This document shows, one piece after another, positions 7,359 through 16,910 of a stretch of 64,000 nt of DNA. The DNA comes from an uncultured Acetatifactor sp. (GTDB lineage: Bacteria; Bacillota; Clostridia; Lachnospirales; Lachnospiraceae): assembly GCA_910583845.1 (NCBI GenBank), contig CAJUAB010000012.1:62001-126000 (forward strand), written 5' to 3'. Made by a program: the position numbers and the translations under genes. Positions within the stretch are counted from its first letter, which is position 1, and each line of letters starts with the position of its first letter. The notes beneath the pieces are model-generated. The model had not been told where the DNA came from, did no database searches, and saw nothing but the letters and a program-made list of their open reading frames with translations.

Positions 7359-9809
7359 TTATAATCCAAAGCTCGCTACCAATTTATGGAATTCCTCGGC
7401 GCCGATAAAGCCATCCGCCACCTGCATCCTGGACCACCCGCTCTGAAGGCGGCCCATCCAATCCGCGAATCCCGCCGGGTCCGGATCACGGTCAAAGAAG
7501 GTCTGATACATAATCTCCACAAACTCCGCGTCGGAATGACCCTTCTCCTTGAACTCATTCGAATCTATAAAGCCCTTTACCGCTTCACCGGGAGCTTTGC
7601 CCTCATAGATAATGGCATAACACCAATCGTTCAGGCCGTCAATATCGACTGCTCTCCTCAGAGCCTTGGAATAGTTCCGGGACACAAACTCCGTCACGCC
7701 CCTGTTCTGGTCCCTGGGCTCCGTCATGGCCACTTCGCCCCGGACAATTCCGTATTCTTCACAGATCTCACCAAATTCCTTGGACCCCACAAAGCCGTTC
7801 AGGATATATCTCTCAGAGAATCCCTGTTTGTAGACATTGACCCAGTTTTGCTTTCCGCCGGCATCCGAATGACGGTCCATCATTGTGACATATACCAGTT
7901 CCAGATAATCCTCTATGGACAGATTCTTTTCCATAAGTTCCTTTGAGAAGAAAAATCCTTCTACCACTCCCGCGCCGGTCTGCTGGCCGCTGGCCAGAGC
8001 GTTTACCCAGTTTTCAAATCCCGCGGCATCCGGAGCTCTTCCCAGAACATTGTTATATACACGTGTTACAAACGCCTTGATCTTTTCGAGATCCGCCGGA
8101 TTAACAGGAGTGCTGTCCAGCGTGGTGCCGTTGGGAGCGTTAAGTATAATCACGTTGCCGTCCGGCGATTTTACATAGATGGCCACTTTGGAGGTATCCA
8201 CAGAGGGATAGCTTACCGAGAACTTGCCGCCGCTGGTGATCGTCATGGAATACTTCTTACCGTCGATTACCGCGCCTGCCTCCACATCATTAAAATAATT
8301 CCCGCCGGAAGCCGTGGTATTCGATATGGACGGAGCCAGCAGATTGTTGTTGTTCATAGTGCCTGTACTCTTTCCGACGAAAATTCCGTTGCCGGTAAAA
8401 GTAGCGGTCCCGGGCAGAGTAACCGTATTGTTTCCTCCGGTTATATTGGCGCCGTCATTGCTGTTGGCCCAGATGCCATACTCCGAGAAACCGGAGATAA
8501 CGTTTCCGCTGATGCTCGCCCTGGAGGCGAAGACGGCGATTCCTCTTGTGCCTGTCACCGCGCTCTGGAATACCTTACAGTCCTTTATCTCCACGTCACT
8601 GTTGTTGGTGATGGTAATTCCGTTATACTTTGTATCCTGAATCGTGACGCCGGAGATGATACCCGTTGTGGAATCCGTCCAGACAGGAGCGTTTGCCGCG
8701 CTTTCCACACCTTTCGTGTTGCTGATCGTGCCTCCCTCTATGGTCACGGTCACACGTCCGCCGTGTCCGTCGCAGGCTACGCCGTTGACCGCCGAGTCGC
8801 TTATTGTATTGTTGACCAGATTGACCTGTACGTCTCTGGAAAGGGCAATACCTGCATTATTGGAATTGCTCACTTTATTATTTCTCACATTGATGTTGGT
8901 GGAATGGTCCGTCACCTGAATGCCATGGTTCCCGGAGTTGCTCACCACATTGTCGTCCACCACTATCCCTGTGGACTCCGCCACAATCATACCGTTGCCG
9001 TTGGTCTTCTCATTGCAGTGGGTATTCAGAATCTTGTTGGAAGCCACGGTGGTGTTCACGCTGTTAATGACCAGGAGGCCCTCGCCGTGCTCCCCGTCTA
9101 CTCTCTGGGAGGAAGCGGCGCTCCCTGAAATCTCATTGCCCTGAATGACTGAGCCGTTGTCGTTCTGAACATGAAGCCCGTATGTGCTGGCGTTCTTAAC
9201 CGTATTCTCCTTGATCGTACACTTCTCTGTTGTATTGACCCTGATGCCGTTGAACTTGGAATTGTTGATTGTGTTCTTATACAGCGTCAGCCCGGTAATC
9301 TTTTCCGCGAATATGCCGCCATCGTTCACTGTGCTGTTCTGAACGGTGATCTGCTGTCCCTGGTGGATCTCGATGCCCCAGCGGCAGCTTCCCGACGCGT
9401 TGATCACGGCGCCGTCAAAGACAACATTCTTATTTCCGTTCTGCAGGACTATGGGTGTACCGTTGCTGGATGTCCAGGTTCCCCCCACAACCGTCACGTT
9501 CTGTACATTGTCCACCGAGAGAATCGGATGTCCCGCCGAAGCCAGATCCGCGCGCAACGTAAATTCCGCTCCCGCAGCCTGGATAACGGTGTTGGAACGC
9601 ACCTTGAGAATATCGTTGACCACATAGTTTCCCGGCTGAATAATAACCGTCACAGTTTCCGTGGAACTGCCCGCCTGGTTCAATGCCGCCTGAATGTCGT
9701 TCCCATTCTGCACAGTCACCTCTTTCGCCTGGACTGTCATGCTGCAAAACAGTACAATCGCGAACATTGCGCAGACTGTTTCCAGCATTCTTCTGACTTT
9801 CCTGACCAT
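7359..9809 (-). CDS. Secreted parallel beta-helix protein with DUF4214 repeats
   Basis: An 816-residue exported protein. AGGAGG precedes the ATG at 9809, which is better than the ATG at 9839. Residues 1-28 are a signal peptide ending VQAKE. Residues about 30-520 show repeated short strands rich in Asn, Val, Gly and Ile (for example NTINNSKFNGIRV, NKVSNSNNAGIAL), the pattern of a right-handed parallel beta-helix of the pectate-lyase / NosD / PbH1 type. Residues about 575-816 are four DUF4214 units with the FVxRxYxxxLxRxxDxxG pattern. Beta-helix proteins often bind or cleave acidic polysaccharides, so a glycan-acting or adhesive role is plausible but unproven. The gene has a modest promoter at 9861-9889. 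Confidence 0.87.
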   Translation of the reverse strand: MVRKVRRMLETVCAMFAIVLFCSMTVQAKEVTVQNGNDIQAALNQAGSSTETVTVIIQPGNYVVNDILKVRSNTVIQAAGAEFTLRADLASAGHPILSVDNVQNVTVVGGTWTSSNGTPIVLQNGNKNVVFDGAVINASGSCRWGIEIHQGQQITVQNSTVNDGGIFAEKITGLTLYKNTINNSKFNGIRVNTTEKCTIKENTVKNASTYGLHVQNDNGSVIQGNEISGSAASSQRVDGEHGEGLLVINSVNTTVASNKILNTHCNEKTNGNGMIVAESTGIVVDDNVVSNSGNHGIQVTDHSTNINVRNNKVSNSNNAGIALSRDVQVNLVNNTISDSAVNGVACDGHGGRVTVTIEGGTISNTKGVESAANAPVWTDSTTGIISGVTIQDTKYNGITITNNSDVEIKDCKVFQSAVTGTRGIAVFASRASISGNVISGFSEYGIWANSNDGANITGGNNTVTLPGTATFTGNGIFVGKSTGTMNNNNLLAPSISNTTASGGNYFNDVEAGAVIDGKKYSMTITSGGKFSVSYPSVDTSKVAIYVKSPDGNVIILNAPNGTTLDSTPVNPADLEKIKAFVTRVYNNVLGRAPDAAGFENWVNALASGQQTGAGVVEGFFFSKELMEKNLSIEDYLELVYVTMMDRHSDAGGKQNWVNVYKQGFSERYILNGFVGSKEFGEICEEYGIVRGEVAMTEPRDQNRGVTEFVSRNYSKALRRAVDIDGLNDWCYAIIYEGKAPGEAVKGFIDSNEFKEKGHSDAEFVEIMYQTFFDRDPDPAGFADWMGRLQSGWSRMQVADGFIGAEEFHKLVASFGL

Positions 9810-9860
9810 TTGCACTCTCCTCCTTTTAATATGTTTCATGCTTTTTCAGTTTACCCTTTT

Positions 9861-9889
9861 ATCTTATCATCTATCTGCGCAAAAATCAA
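9861..9889 (-). promoter_or_regulatory. Possible promoter of the beta-helix DUF4214 gene
   Basis: TTGATT (9889-9884) and TAAGAT (9866-9861) lie 17 bp apart on the minus strand, about 50 bp before the ATG at 9809. Each box matches the consensus at four of six positions, and the -35 box overlaps the stop codon of the preceding gene. Confidence 0.4.
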
Positions 9890-11604
9890 CCCGATTCCTC
9901 CGGATCAGACACTGCACTTCCCCCTCTGTGCGGAATCCATACATTCCCTGCACGGTCATACGCATATACATGATCCAGCCCGTAGGCGCTGACCCACTGA
10001 TCCACACTGCTTTCGTATCCATCCAGACACACATTCCATATCCCGTCCCAGCCCGCCGGGTACTGACCGGAATACCCGTTGATGGTTTTGAGAGAATACC
10101 ATGTGGCAATCTCAAACGCGTCCAGCTGGTATATATGCATGGGGTCACCCGTCCGCGCGGTGTCAATCATATAAAATACCTTTGCGTCCTTGGGAGGTTC
10201 TGCCACATTTGTAATAAAATGCATCTCCTCCGAAAGGCTCCAATGCTGGCTTACCCCCACAACATTGATATTGGACGCAAAGAGCAGAATCACCGCGCAG
10301 ACGGAAACACAGAATTCGGCTCCCCTGTGTTTCCAGTGGATCGCCCTGTCGGCCATGCAGGCGGTAACTACAGACATGGGGAAACTCAGCCAGAGGAGAA
10401 ACCGGGCCACGGCCCGGACCGATTTTGCCGTGGGAACACAATAGTAAACCAGCATCCAGAGTGATACGCCATTGCTCCCAAGCCGGACCGTCAGTGCCAC
10501 ACAGACCACGATGGTGATACAGACCGCGCCCGCCAGCCCTGCCGCAAAATTCCCCCCTTTATCCTTTGCGTCAGCCACTCCTCTCCCCCTTCGGACCTCC
10601 GCCATGCCCAGGCCGACAAAAAATCCCAGCAGGATAACGGAGAATCCCTGCACCACCTCATGGGAATATCCCCGGTCCGAAAGATGCAGTTTCCTGAGGA
10701 TTCCCCCCAGCATCCAGTTGTCCTCAGACACGTTTACAATGTCAATACATTCCGGCAGAAGAGACGCGCAGCTGGCATATGAATAGCCGGAGGAATCTCG
10801 AAGTACCGGTAAATATATCATGATAAACGGCAGATATAACACGATCAGAAACAGAATCCAGCCTGCGATCTCCATGCACGGCAGCTTCCCTTTCTCCTTC
10901 AGCGCCGGAATAACAGCAACTCCGCCAACCTTGAGCCTCACAAAAAAGACAATCAGAAACACAAGAGAAAACATTCCCGTAAACCAGGCCACGTACCAGG
11001 AATTATAGGTGAGAAGCACAAACCATCCGATGCAGGCATAGGCGTATATGTTTCTTTTCTTTCTGCTCCCGAAATTTTCCAGAAACCCTGTAAACAAAAT
11101 CAGTAAGACGGGAAGAAAGCTGATCGCGCCCAGCTGCGTATGGCAGAGGTCCCGGGCGTAAGTGTCAGAAAAGGAAAAGGCCAGGGTGCCGAACAGCGCC
11201 CACTGCATGCGAAGGCCAAGTTTTTTCTTCAACAGGTAATACATGGTAAGCGTACCCATACAATGGCTGATGATAATTGTCCACTTATACGCCGCGAACA
11301 TATTGAATCCGGCCAGCCTCAAAAGCGAATGCAGCAGGCCGTAAGCCAAAAGGAGGTCCGTATATCCCATGACTCCTTCCGCCGGATAAAACATGGCCAG
11401 TTCGGAAAATTTTTCTTTACCGGTAAAAAAATTCCACCAGTGCTCTGTCAGAAGAGTTGTGAGCCTGCCATCGCCCCTGTCTCCAAAAAGCGCGCCGCCT
11501 TCCCCGCCGATCACATTCCTGAAGAAAAACCACTCGCAAAACATGAGAATGACCAGCGCCACCGCGGCAGTCCACCTCTTTCCGGCGTCATTTCCCTTTT
11601 TCAT
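9886..11604 (-). CDS. Polytopic GT-C-like membrane protein
   Basis: A 572-residue integral membrane protein with about ten or eleven hydrophobic segments and a roughly 90-residue C-terminal soluble part. The first extracytoplasmic loop carries acidic and aromatic residues (FGDRGDGRL, then TEHWWNFF). This resembles the loop acidic residues of GT-C glycosyltransferases that use polyprenyl-phosphate sugars. A C-terminal NGYSGQYPAGW segment is likely extracytoplasmic. I infer a membrane glycosyltransferase that modifies a glycan or protein outside the membrane, perhaps with sugars supplied by the GtrA/DPM1 pair encoded nearby. No named family is certain. The start ATG is 21 bp after the stop of the kinase-nucleotidyltransferase fusion. 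Confidence 0.75.
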   Translation of the reverse strand: MKKGNDAGKRWTAAVALVILMFCEWFFFRNVIGGEGGALFGDRGDGRLTTLLTEHWWNFFTGKEKFSELAMFYPAEGVMGYTDLLLAYGLLHSLLRLAGFNMFAAYKWTIIISHCMGTLTMYYLLKKKLGLRMQWALFGTLAFSFSDTYARDLCHTQLGAISFLPVLLILFTGFLENFGSRKKRNIYAYACIGWFVLLTYNSWYVAWFTGMFSLVFLIVFFVRLKVGGVAVIPALKEKGKLPCMEIAGWILFLIVLYLPFIMIYLPVLRDSSGYSYASCASLLPECIDIVNVSEDNWMLGGILRKLHLSDRGYSHEVVQGFSVILLGFFVGLGMAEVRRGRGVADAKDKGGNFAAGLAGAVCITIVVCVALTVRLGSNGVSLWMLVYYCVPTAKSVRAVARFLLWLSFPMSVVTACMADRAIHWKHRGAEFCVSVCAVILLFASNINVVGVSQHWSLSEEMHFITNVAEPPKDAKVFYMIDTARTGDPMHIYQLDAFEIATWYSLKTINGYSGQYPAGWDGIWNVCLDGYESSVDQWVSAYGLDHVYAYDRAGNVWIPHRGGSAVSDPEESG

Positions 11605-11625
11605 AGACCATCCCCCATCCGTTTC

Positions 11626-13551
11626 TCATTTCCCGTAGATCATCATGGTTTCCAGATACTTCTCCGGCAGACCGATATCAAAAGATTTCCCCGACACCGC
11701 GAACCCGATCATCCCCGTCCTGCTTCTCACTTTTTCCAGGGCGCTGGTCAGCTGGATCTCGCCGCCTTCCAGCAGGTTGTTATCTATATTTTCCTCCAGT
11801 GCCTCGAACACTTCCCTTGTCAGGATATACTGGCCGAACACCGCGTAATAATTCTCCCTGGAGACCCTGGTCTTTACCCCCAGATAATCCTCCGCGTACT
11901 CCACGCTGGGCTTCTCTTTGATCTCGTCCAGCTTCAGCACCGATTCCCCCGCGTCCTCCCACTGTCCATGCATGATCCCGTAATGCACCACGTCCTGTTT
12001 CGGCACCCGGTGCATGGAAATCACAGGAAGACCGTATTTCTCATAAGTCTGTATCATCTGTGTCATACAGTTCTCGTTCCGGTAGGAGTGATAGATCATG
12101 TCCCCCAGCAGCAGAAGCACCGGCTCCTCTCTGGCAAATTCCCGGCACTGGTATACGGCGTGTCCGAATCCCCTGCGCTCCCTCTGGATGACATAGCTTA
12201 CTTTTTTCCCGATCCTGACCATCAGGTCCTCATAACTCTTTCTGTCTTCCGGCAGCTTGTCGTAATGCTCCTTGGGCAGGGGACGGAAGAACTCGTCATA
12301 TACTGTCCGCTCGTCCTCCCCGATCACCAGGCATATATCCTCTATCCCCGCCTGATCCAGCTGCTCCAACAGAATCAGCAGCGCAGGCTTCAGGATGCCG
12401 TCGCTGTCCATGATGGGGAAAAAGCTCTTTTTCAGATTTTTGGTCACCGGAAAAAGCCTGGTGCCAAAACCCGCCACAGGGATAATCGCCCTCTTGATTT
12501 TCTGCTGAGGATGCAGCGTGAATGCCACGGCATCCATTCCCCGCTTTTCTTTCAGGTACTTGATCAGATTCCGCTGCGCGTCCTCGTCCTTTGCCAGAAA
12601 CTGCGCCGTTCCGTCCCCCTGGGACCCCACGCCCTTGCATCCGTAGACATACCTCTGAATCTCCGGATCGTTCAGAACGGAATGGAGCACTGGCGACTGG
12701 AGCTGTGAGGGACAGGCCGGTGCCACTTTCTCATCAAAATTCTGCTGAAAACGGACCATCAGCCGCCCCAGGCTCTCGGCGTCTCCGCTCTCGATATAAC
12801 GGATGGCTTCTTCCACAAACTCCCGGTTGTCTTTGCCCAGAGCCTCCTGCACTTTCCTCTCCATCTCATTGTTGGCGAAGGGAAAGCATTTATTCAGGTC
12901 CGCCAGAATCCGCACCGTATCCTTATGGGCGTTCAGGTCCGTCACCACATAGTACAGGTCGCACTTCAGGGCCAGGGGCCGCACACTGATGTCGTTTCCG
13001 TCAAAGACCATGCGGATGGGGTTCACGCCATACGCGCAGGCCTGGTCCAACCGACCGCACCGGGAGGGGGTTCTCTGTTCGCCCATATAGGCGATGTTCA
13101 TCTCCCCCATGGTATTCAGGTGCAAATGATACAGTTTGTTAAACGCCCGGGCCACCAGCACACAGATGGCGGCGCTGCTGGACAGGCCGCTCTTGATCGG
13201 CAGGTCCATCTCCGTCACCCGCACATGGATGCCCCGGACGCGGTAGTGCTCGTTTATATAGGACGCCACACCTGCCACATAGGAAAAAAAGCCTCCGTCA
13301 GACGCCGTCTCACGAAGCCTTTCCGTATCCATCTCGCACTCATATCTTTCACCCGCGAAGCATTCCAGATCACTCTCTATGATAAAGTTTTCCGCCTTCT
13401 CCGCCGACGCGTAGATTCCCTGGTCAATGCCGGTGACTATGGCGCATCCCGGTACAAGCGACGCGTTCATCATGCGGTTTGTCCCGGCCCAGTCACTGTG
13501 TTCCCCCAGCAGGCACAGACGGCCGGGCACAAACAATTCTATCATATCCAT
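11626..13551 (-). CDS. Bifunctional GHMP sugar kinase - GalU-like nucleotidyltransferase
   Basis: A 641-residue fusion. Residues about 1-335 form a GHMP kinase, with PGRLCLLGEHSDWAG (galactokinase-like motif 1), PIKSGLSSSAA (phosphate-binding motif 2), RCGRLDQ with the probable catalytic Asp, and GVGSQGDGTAQFL in the motif 3 position. Residues about 345-641 form a nucleotidyltransferase of the UTP-glucose-1-phosphate uridylyltransferase type, with PVAGFGTRLFPVTKN, a VLLLLGDMIY metal-binding Asp and IKEKPS. In GalU the first loop continues PKEMLP; here it reads LKKSFFP, so the sugar may differ. The layout implies free sugar to sugar-1-phosphate to NDP-sugar in one polypeptide, analogous to Bacteroides Fkp but with a GalU-type second half. 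GGGGGA precedes the ATG at 13551; an upstream ATG at 13566 is less well placed. Confidence 0.85.
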   Translation of the reverse strand: MDMIELFVPGRLCLLGEHSDWAGTNRMMNASLVPGCAIVTGIDQGIYASAEKAENFIIESDLECFAGERYECEMDTERLRETASDGGFFSYVAGVASYINEHYRVRGIHVRVTEMDLPIKSGLSSSAAICVLVARAFNKLYHLHLNTMGEMNIAYMGEQRTPSRCGRLDQACAYGVNPIRMVFDGNDISVRPLALKCDLYYVVTDLNAHKDTVRILADLNKCFPFANNEMERKVQEALGKDNREFVEEAIRYIESGDAESLGRLMVRFQQNFDEKVAPACPSQLQSPVLHSVLNDPEIQRYVYGCKGVGSQGDGTAQFLAKDEDAQRNLIKYLKEKRGMDAVAFTLHPQQKIKRAIIPVAGFGTRLFPVTKNLKKSFFPIMDSDGILKPALLILLEQLDQAGIEDICLVIGEDERTVYDEFFRPLPKEHYDKLPEDRKSYEDLMVRIGKKVSYVIQRERRGFGHAVYQCREFAREEPVLLLLGDMIYHSYRNENCMTQMIQTYEKYGLPVISMHRVPKQDVVHYGIMHGQWEDAGESVLKLDEIKEKPSVEYAEDYLGVKTRVSRENYYAVFGQYILTREVFEALEENIDNNLLEGGEIQLTSALEKVRSRTGMIGFAVSGKSFDIGLPEKYLETMMIYGK

Positions 13552-13632
13552 ATGTTTTTCCCCCATTGTCAGAAACTGTCACTCCATTCTATACATCTGC
13601 TTTTACCGTCTGCGCCGACTGTCCTGACAGGA

Positions 13633-14049
13633 TTATTTATAGATCACAAATCTCCTGATCAGGAAATTCCAGAAAAACACGATCCCCGTAGCGGCAATCT
13701 TGCTCAGGGTCTTCAGCACCGCGCTGTCCAGGCCCAACACCGTCACAAAGAGGTACATAAGTCCCATATTGAACAAAAGTCCTATGGCGCTCACGGCAAA
13801 AACCAGCAAAACCTCCCTGGCCTTTTTGTTCTCATAGGATTTGTTGTCTCTGAAAGTCCACAGCCTGCCCAGAATCCAGTTCGCGGATGTGGAGAACACA
13901 AAAGCCAGGCAGGTGGCCAGAATATAATGCATATGCAGCACATTGTCAAACAGCGCGAAACACACCCATTCCACCAGGGCCGCTATGCCGCCCACAAAAA
14001 AGTAGGAGATAAACTGTCTGACCACGGGAATCTCCAGAATCTTCCTCAT
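13633..14049 (-). CDS. GtrA-family membrane protein
   Basis: A 138-residue protein with four transmembrane helices and the GtrA pattern (FISYFFVGGIAALVEWVCF near the start, WTFRD at mid-length and FWNFLIRRFVIY at the end). GtrA-type proteins are thought to move or present polyprenyl-phosphate-linked sugars made by a partner DPM1-type glycosyltransferase. The ATG at 14049 overlaps the TGA of that partner as ATGA, and GGAGA lies upstream. The pair therefore probably makes a polyprenyl-phosphate sugar for GT-C-type transferases in this cluster. Confidence 0.9.
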   Translation of the reverse strand: MRKILEIPVVRQFISYFFVGGIAALVEWVCFALFDNVLHMHYILATCLAFVFSTSANWILGRLWTFRDNKSYENKKAREVLLVFAVSAIGLLFNMGLMYLFVTVLGLDSAVLKTLSKIAATGIVFFWNFLIRRFVIYK

Positions 14050-14738
14050 TTGCGGTATCTCCATATCACATAAATCGCGCGGACCCCATCCTTGAAGCCG
14101 ATTTTTTTGCCTTCCGCGTTTGTGCGGGGATAATAGGATATGGGAACCTCGTGTATCCTGATCTTCATTCTGGATATTTTCGCGGTGATCTCGGGTTCAA
14201 ATCCAAAGCGGTTCTCTTCAATATGGACGGATTGGATGACCTCCCTGCGAAATGCCTTGTAGCAGGTCTCCATATCCGTGAGCTTCTGGCGCGTAAACAG
14301 GTTGGAAAAGGTAGTAAGCGCCCAGTTCGCCAGCCTGTTGGCCAGATATCCCTTCCTCTTCTGGTTCAGGAAACGGGAGCCATACACCACCTTCGCCTTC
14401 CCCTCAAAGATGGGGTTCACCACTTTGGGGTACTCCATGGGGTCATACTCCAGGTCCGCGTCCTGGATGATCACCACATCTCCTGTGGCCGCCTGGAATC
14501 CGGTCCGGAGGGCAGCGCCCTTGCCACCGTTTACCTTATGGTAGATGATCTTGCTGACCAGGGGCTTTACCTGTTCCTCCAGCACCTTGCGGGTGCCGTC
14601 CTTGGAACAGTCGTCCACTATGATAATTTCCTTATTTTTGACAGGAGATTCCAGAACCTTTTTCACCAGGGCCAGAATGTTGTTCTCCTCGTTGTAGCAG
14701 GGGATCACGATGGATAGGACTTTTTCACCAGAGTTCAA
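14046..14738 (-). CDS. DPM1/GtrB-like GT2 glycosyltransferase
   Basis: A 230-residue GT-A enzyme of the dolichol-phosphate mannosyltransferase group. It shows SIVIPCYNEENNI at the N terminus, VDDCSKDGT, and QDADLEYDP with the metal-binding DAD. It has no C-terminal membrane domain, which fits its pairing with the GtrA protein encoded next to it. The start codon is TTG at 14738, with AGGAGG nine bases upstream. The likely reaction is transfer from an NDP-sugar to polyprenyl phosphate on the cytoplasmic face. A strong promoter (14777-14805) precedes it. Confidence 0.92.
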   Translation of the reverse strand: MNSGEKVLSIVIPCYNEENNILALVKKVLESPVKNKEIIIVDDCSKDGTRKVLEEQVKPLVSKIIYHKVNGGKGAALRTGFQAATGDVVIIQDADLEYDPMEYPKVVNPIFEGKAKVVYGSRFLNQKRKGYLANRLANWALTTFSNLFTRQKLTDMETCYKAFRREVIQSVHIEENRFGFEPEITAKISRMKIRIHEVPISYYPRTNAEGKKIGFKDGVRAIYVIWRYRK

Positions 14739-14776
14739 TTTGTTTCTCCTCCTTCAGATGCATGTAAACTATGTCG

Positions 14777-14805
14777 ATTATAACAAATAACTAAATATTT
14801 GACAA
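14777..14805 (-). promoter_or_regulatory. Strong sigma-A-type promoter for the DPM1/GtrA operon
   Basis: TTGTCA (14805-14800) and a perfect TATAAT (14782-14777) are 17 bp apart on the minus strand. The transcript would start near 14770 and reach the TTG start at 14738. The following genes down to about 9886 are closely spaced and may share it. Confidence 0.8.
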
Positions 14806-14842
14806 CCAAAACTCTAAAACTTTTGGAGAAATCGACAGGAGC

Positions 14843-16765
14843 CTAATGGGACCCTCTGTATTCCGCCGATTCCAGAAATCCCCTTCTGACCTCACTCAGT
14901 TCCATTCCCCCTTCCATTGCGTCCGCCCAGTTCAAAAGCCCCGGCAAATCATAAGTTCTTCCAAGAATTTCCGCATACAGTGCGGATATGGCGCTCACAT
15001 CCACCGTATACTCTGTCTGAACCGCCTGTTCCAGGAGCAGCCATGGATTCTGCCCCGGATTCTTCAAACGGTACTCATCGGAAAACAAAAAACCTTCCAA
15101 TATCTCCACAGGCTGTCTGTTCTGCCTTTGATCCGCCCAGAAATGGATTCCTTCCGCCTCCCCTTCTCTGTGCAGAAGCTGCTCATACAGAAAGCCCACC
15201 GCCTCATACGCATTATCCATATCCAAATATTGTGTGTAGATATCCCCCATGGCATTTTGCCGGACGCCGTCCTCCGTAAACAGCTTGATTCTGAAATTTC
15301 TGTTTTCCGCTAAACCATAGTCTGTCCATGTGTCTCCGACTTTATAATAACTGATCCCCTCTCCACCCACGGAATTGCAGATGGTATACATACTGGTTTT
15401 CGTGACATCCGTATAGACCGCGGGATACTCTCCCCGCAGCTGCATGACAATATAAACCCTGCTGCCGGGGGGGACCTGTACCTCTTCCTCCAGTTCTATC
15501 GTATGCAGTCCCGGGGTGGCCAACCGCCCCTCCGCGGGCAGGGACAGCAGGGGAATCCCCTGCTCCGGATTTCCCCCGCCGCTCCCCCCGTTTTCCTGAT
15601 AGATCTGCAGCGAATAGTCCAGACTCCCCGCCGGAACCATGACGGAAACCGCCCTGGGCTTCTCCCAGAAGACGCCGTCCTCCCCCAGCACAAAGCTGTT
15701 TGCCACCCAAAGAGAGCCCTCTCCCGTAAGCTGTCCGTCCAGAAGCGTATTGTCGCACTGATAAATATGCTGATAAGTGTCAGGGCCTGTAACCTCCAGC
15801 GCGTAAGCCCTGTCCGCGATGGACGCGTCTTCATAGGACAGCCAGAAGTAGCCCTCTGTCCCGAAGGCGGTTCCCCAGGAGTTTTTGACCAGCCAGGCCC
15901 CGTCTCCCGCAGGTTTTTCCTTAAAGTTATCCCGTGAATAGGAATCGTCCCATCCGATGATAACCACCGCGTGATCAGCCCTGGCAGGCACAGGACAGTA
16001 CTGAGCGGCAGTGTGGTAATGGTAGTAATCCAGACTGCTGCAATATGTAATCCCCACCGATCCGTACTCCATGATCCGCTCCTTGATCGCGTCGCGGTCC
16101 TTTGCATTGATAATATAAGCTCCCTTGAGCCGCAGCGCCGCCCCTTCGTAAGCGTCGCTGACACTGTCCGGCAGCGCCTCCCGGGCCTGGGCGTAGGGAT
16201 AGTCTCTTTCCCGGGCCGCTCCCACATAGGCCCCCAGGGTGCGGACGGCATAGTCGTATTTTCCTCCATAGACAAAGCATTTTTCGGCGTTCCCGCTGTC
16301 CATGAAGCCGGTGCCTTCCCCTGTCTGCTGGCCCCGGCTCCCATAAACCGAATGATAGGTATAATATACCAGATGACGTTCTGACAAATCGTCCGCCTCC
16401 GGGATTCCCCGCAAAAAAGCGCCGATCTGCAGCATATCCATGGTGGCGAACGCCCAGCAGTCTCCGTACCGCTGCTGCCTGACCTGCAAGTCTATTCCCC
16501 GCTGCCGCAGGTCATAGCGGGGAGGATATGGGGACGAAGCGCCCGTGTCGTTGGGCTCCGCCTGTATCCCCCACAGCAGCGGTTCCTCATCCTCCAGATA
16601 TCCCCCCTGTCCGGCATAGGGCCGGACCGCCTCCTCCACGGCCGCAATTTCCTCATCCGTCATGGTTCTTCCCAGAATATAATCCGGCTCCTCCGCGTTT
16701 GCATCCATGGGCTTCCAAAGACACAGCGCCAACAGCATCAAACAAAATACTCCCGCTCTTCTCAT
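14843..16765 (-). CDS. Secreted papain-like (C1) protease with lectin-like and DUF4214 domains
   Basis: A 640-residue exported protein. The ATG at 16765 (GAGGGA upstream) gives a signal peptide ending DANAEEP; the frame extends to 16864 without a good start. Residues about 75-330 are a C1 peptidase, with GDCWAFATMDM (catalytic Cys near residue 103, Gln just before), DHAVVIIGWDD (catalytic His) and WLVKNSWGTAFG (catalytic Asn). A beta-rich segment follows (about 340-490) like the lectin-like domain seen after bacterial C1A peptidases. About 140 C-terminal residues contain DUF4214-like units (VGFLYEQLLHREGEAEGIHFW). It probably processes surface proteins or host proteins while held at the envelope. 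The gene follows the glucosaminidase gene, with a hairpin between them. Confidence 0.88.
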   Translation of the reverse strand: MRRAGVFCLMLLALCLWKPMDANAEEPDYILGRTMTDEEIAAVEEAVRPYAGQGGYLEDEEPLLWGIQAEPNDTGASSPYPPRYDLRQRGIDLQVRQQRYGDCWAFATMDMLQIGAFLRGIPEADDLSERHLVYYTYHSVYGSRGQQTGEGTGFMDSGNAEKCFVYGGKYDYAVRTLGAYVGAARERDYPYAQAREALPDSVSDAYEGAALRLKGAYIINAKDRDAIKERIMEYGSVGITYCSSLDYYHYHTAAQYCPVPARADHAVVIIGWDDSYSRDNFKEKPAGDGAWLVKNSWGTAFGTEGYFWLSYEDASIADRAYALEVTGPDTYQHIYQCDNTLLDGQLTGEGSLWVANSFVLGEDGVFWEKPRAVSVMVPAGSLDYSLQIYQENGGSGGGNPEQGIPLLSLPAEGRLATPGLHTIELEEEVQVPPGSRVYIVMQLRGEYPAVYTDVTKTSMYTICNSVGGEGISYYKVGDTWTDYGLAENRNFRIKLFTEDGVRQNAMGDIYTQYLDMDNAYEAVGFLYEQLLHREGEAEGIHFWADQRQNRQPVEILEGFLFSDEYRLKNPGQNPWLLLEQAVQTEYTVDVSAISALYAEILGRTYDLPGLLNWADAMEGGMELSEVRRGFLESAEYRGSH

Positions 16766-16871
16766 GTACGTCTTCCCTCTTTCTGCATAGATCCGCGCCC
16801 TCCGGAATCCGCCATTGCCCGGGATGCAGAACATCTGCCGGCCGCCGATGGTTCTCCTGCGCATAGAATTA

Positions 16872-16893
16872 CAGCCTGGACCGGGCCAGGCTG
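16872..16893 (-). terminator. Hairpin between the glucosaminidase and papain genes
   Basis: CAGCCTGG and CCAGGCTG form a perfect 8-bp stem with a 6-nt loop, just after the stop of the gene ending at 16911. Only a short AT-rich stretch follows rather than a clear T run, so it may be a weak or partial terminator. Confidence 0.4.
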
Positions 16894-16910
16894 CAGCAGC
16901 TTAACAATTG

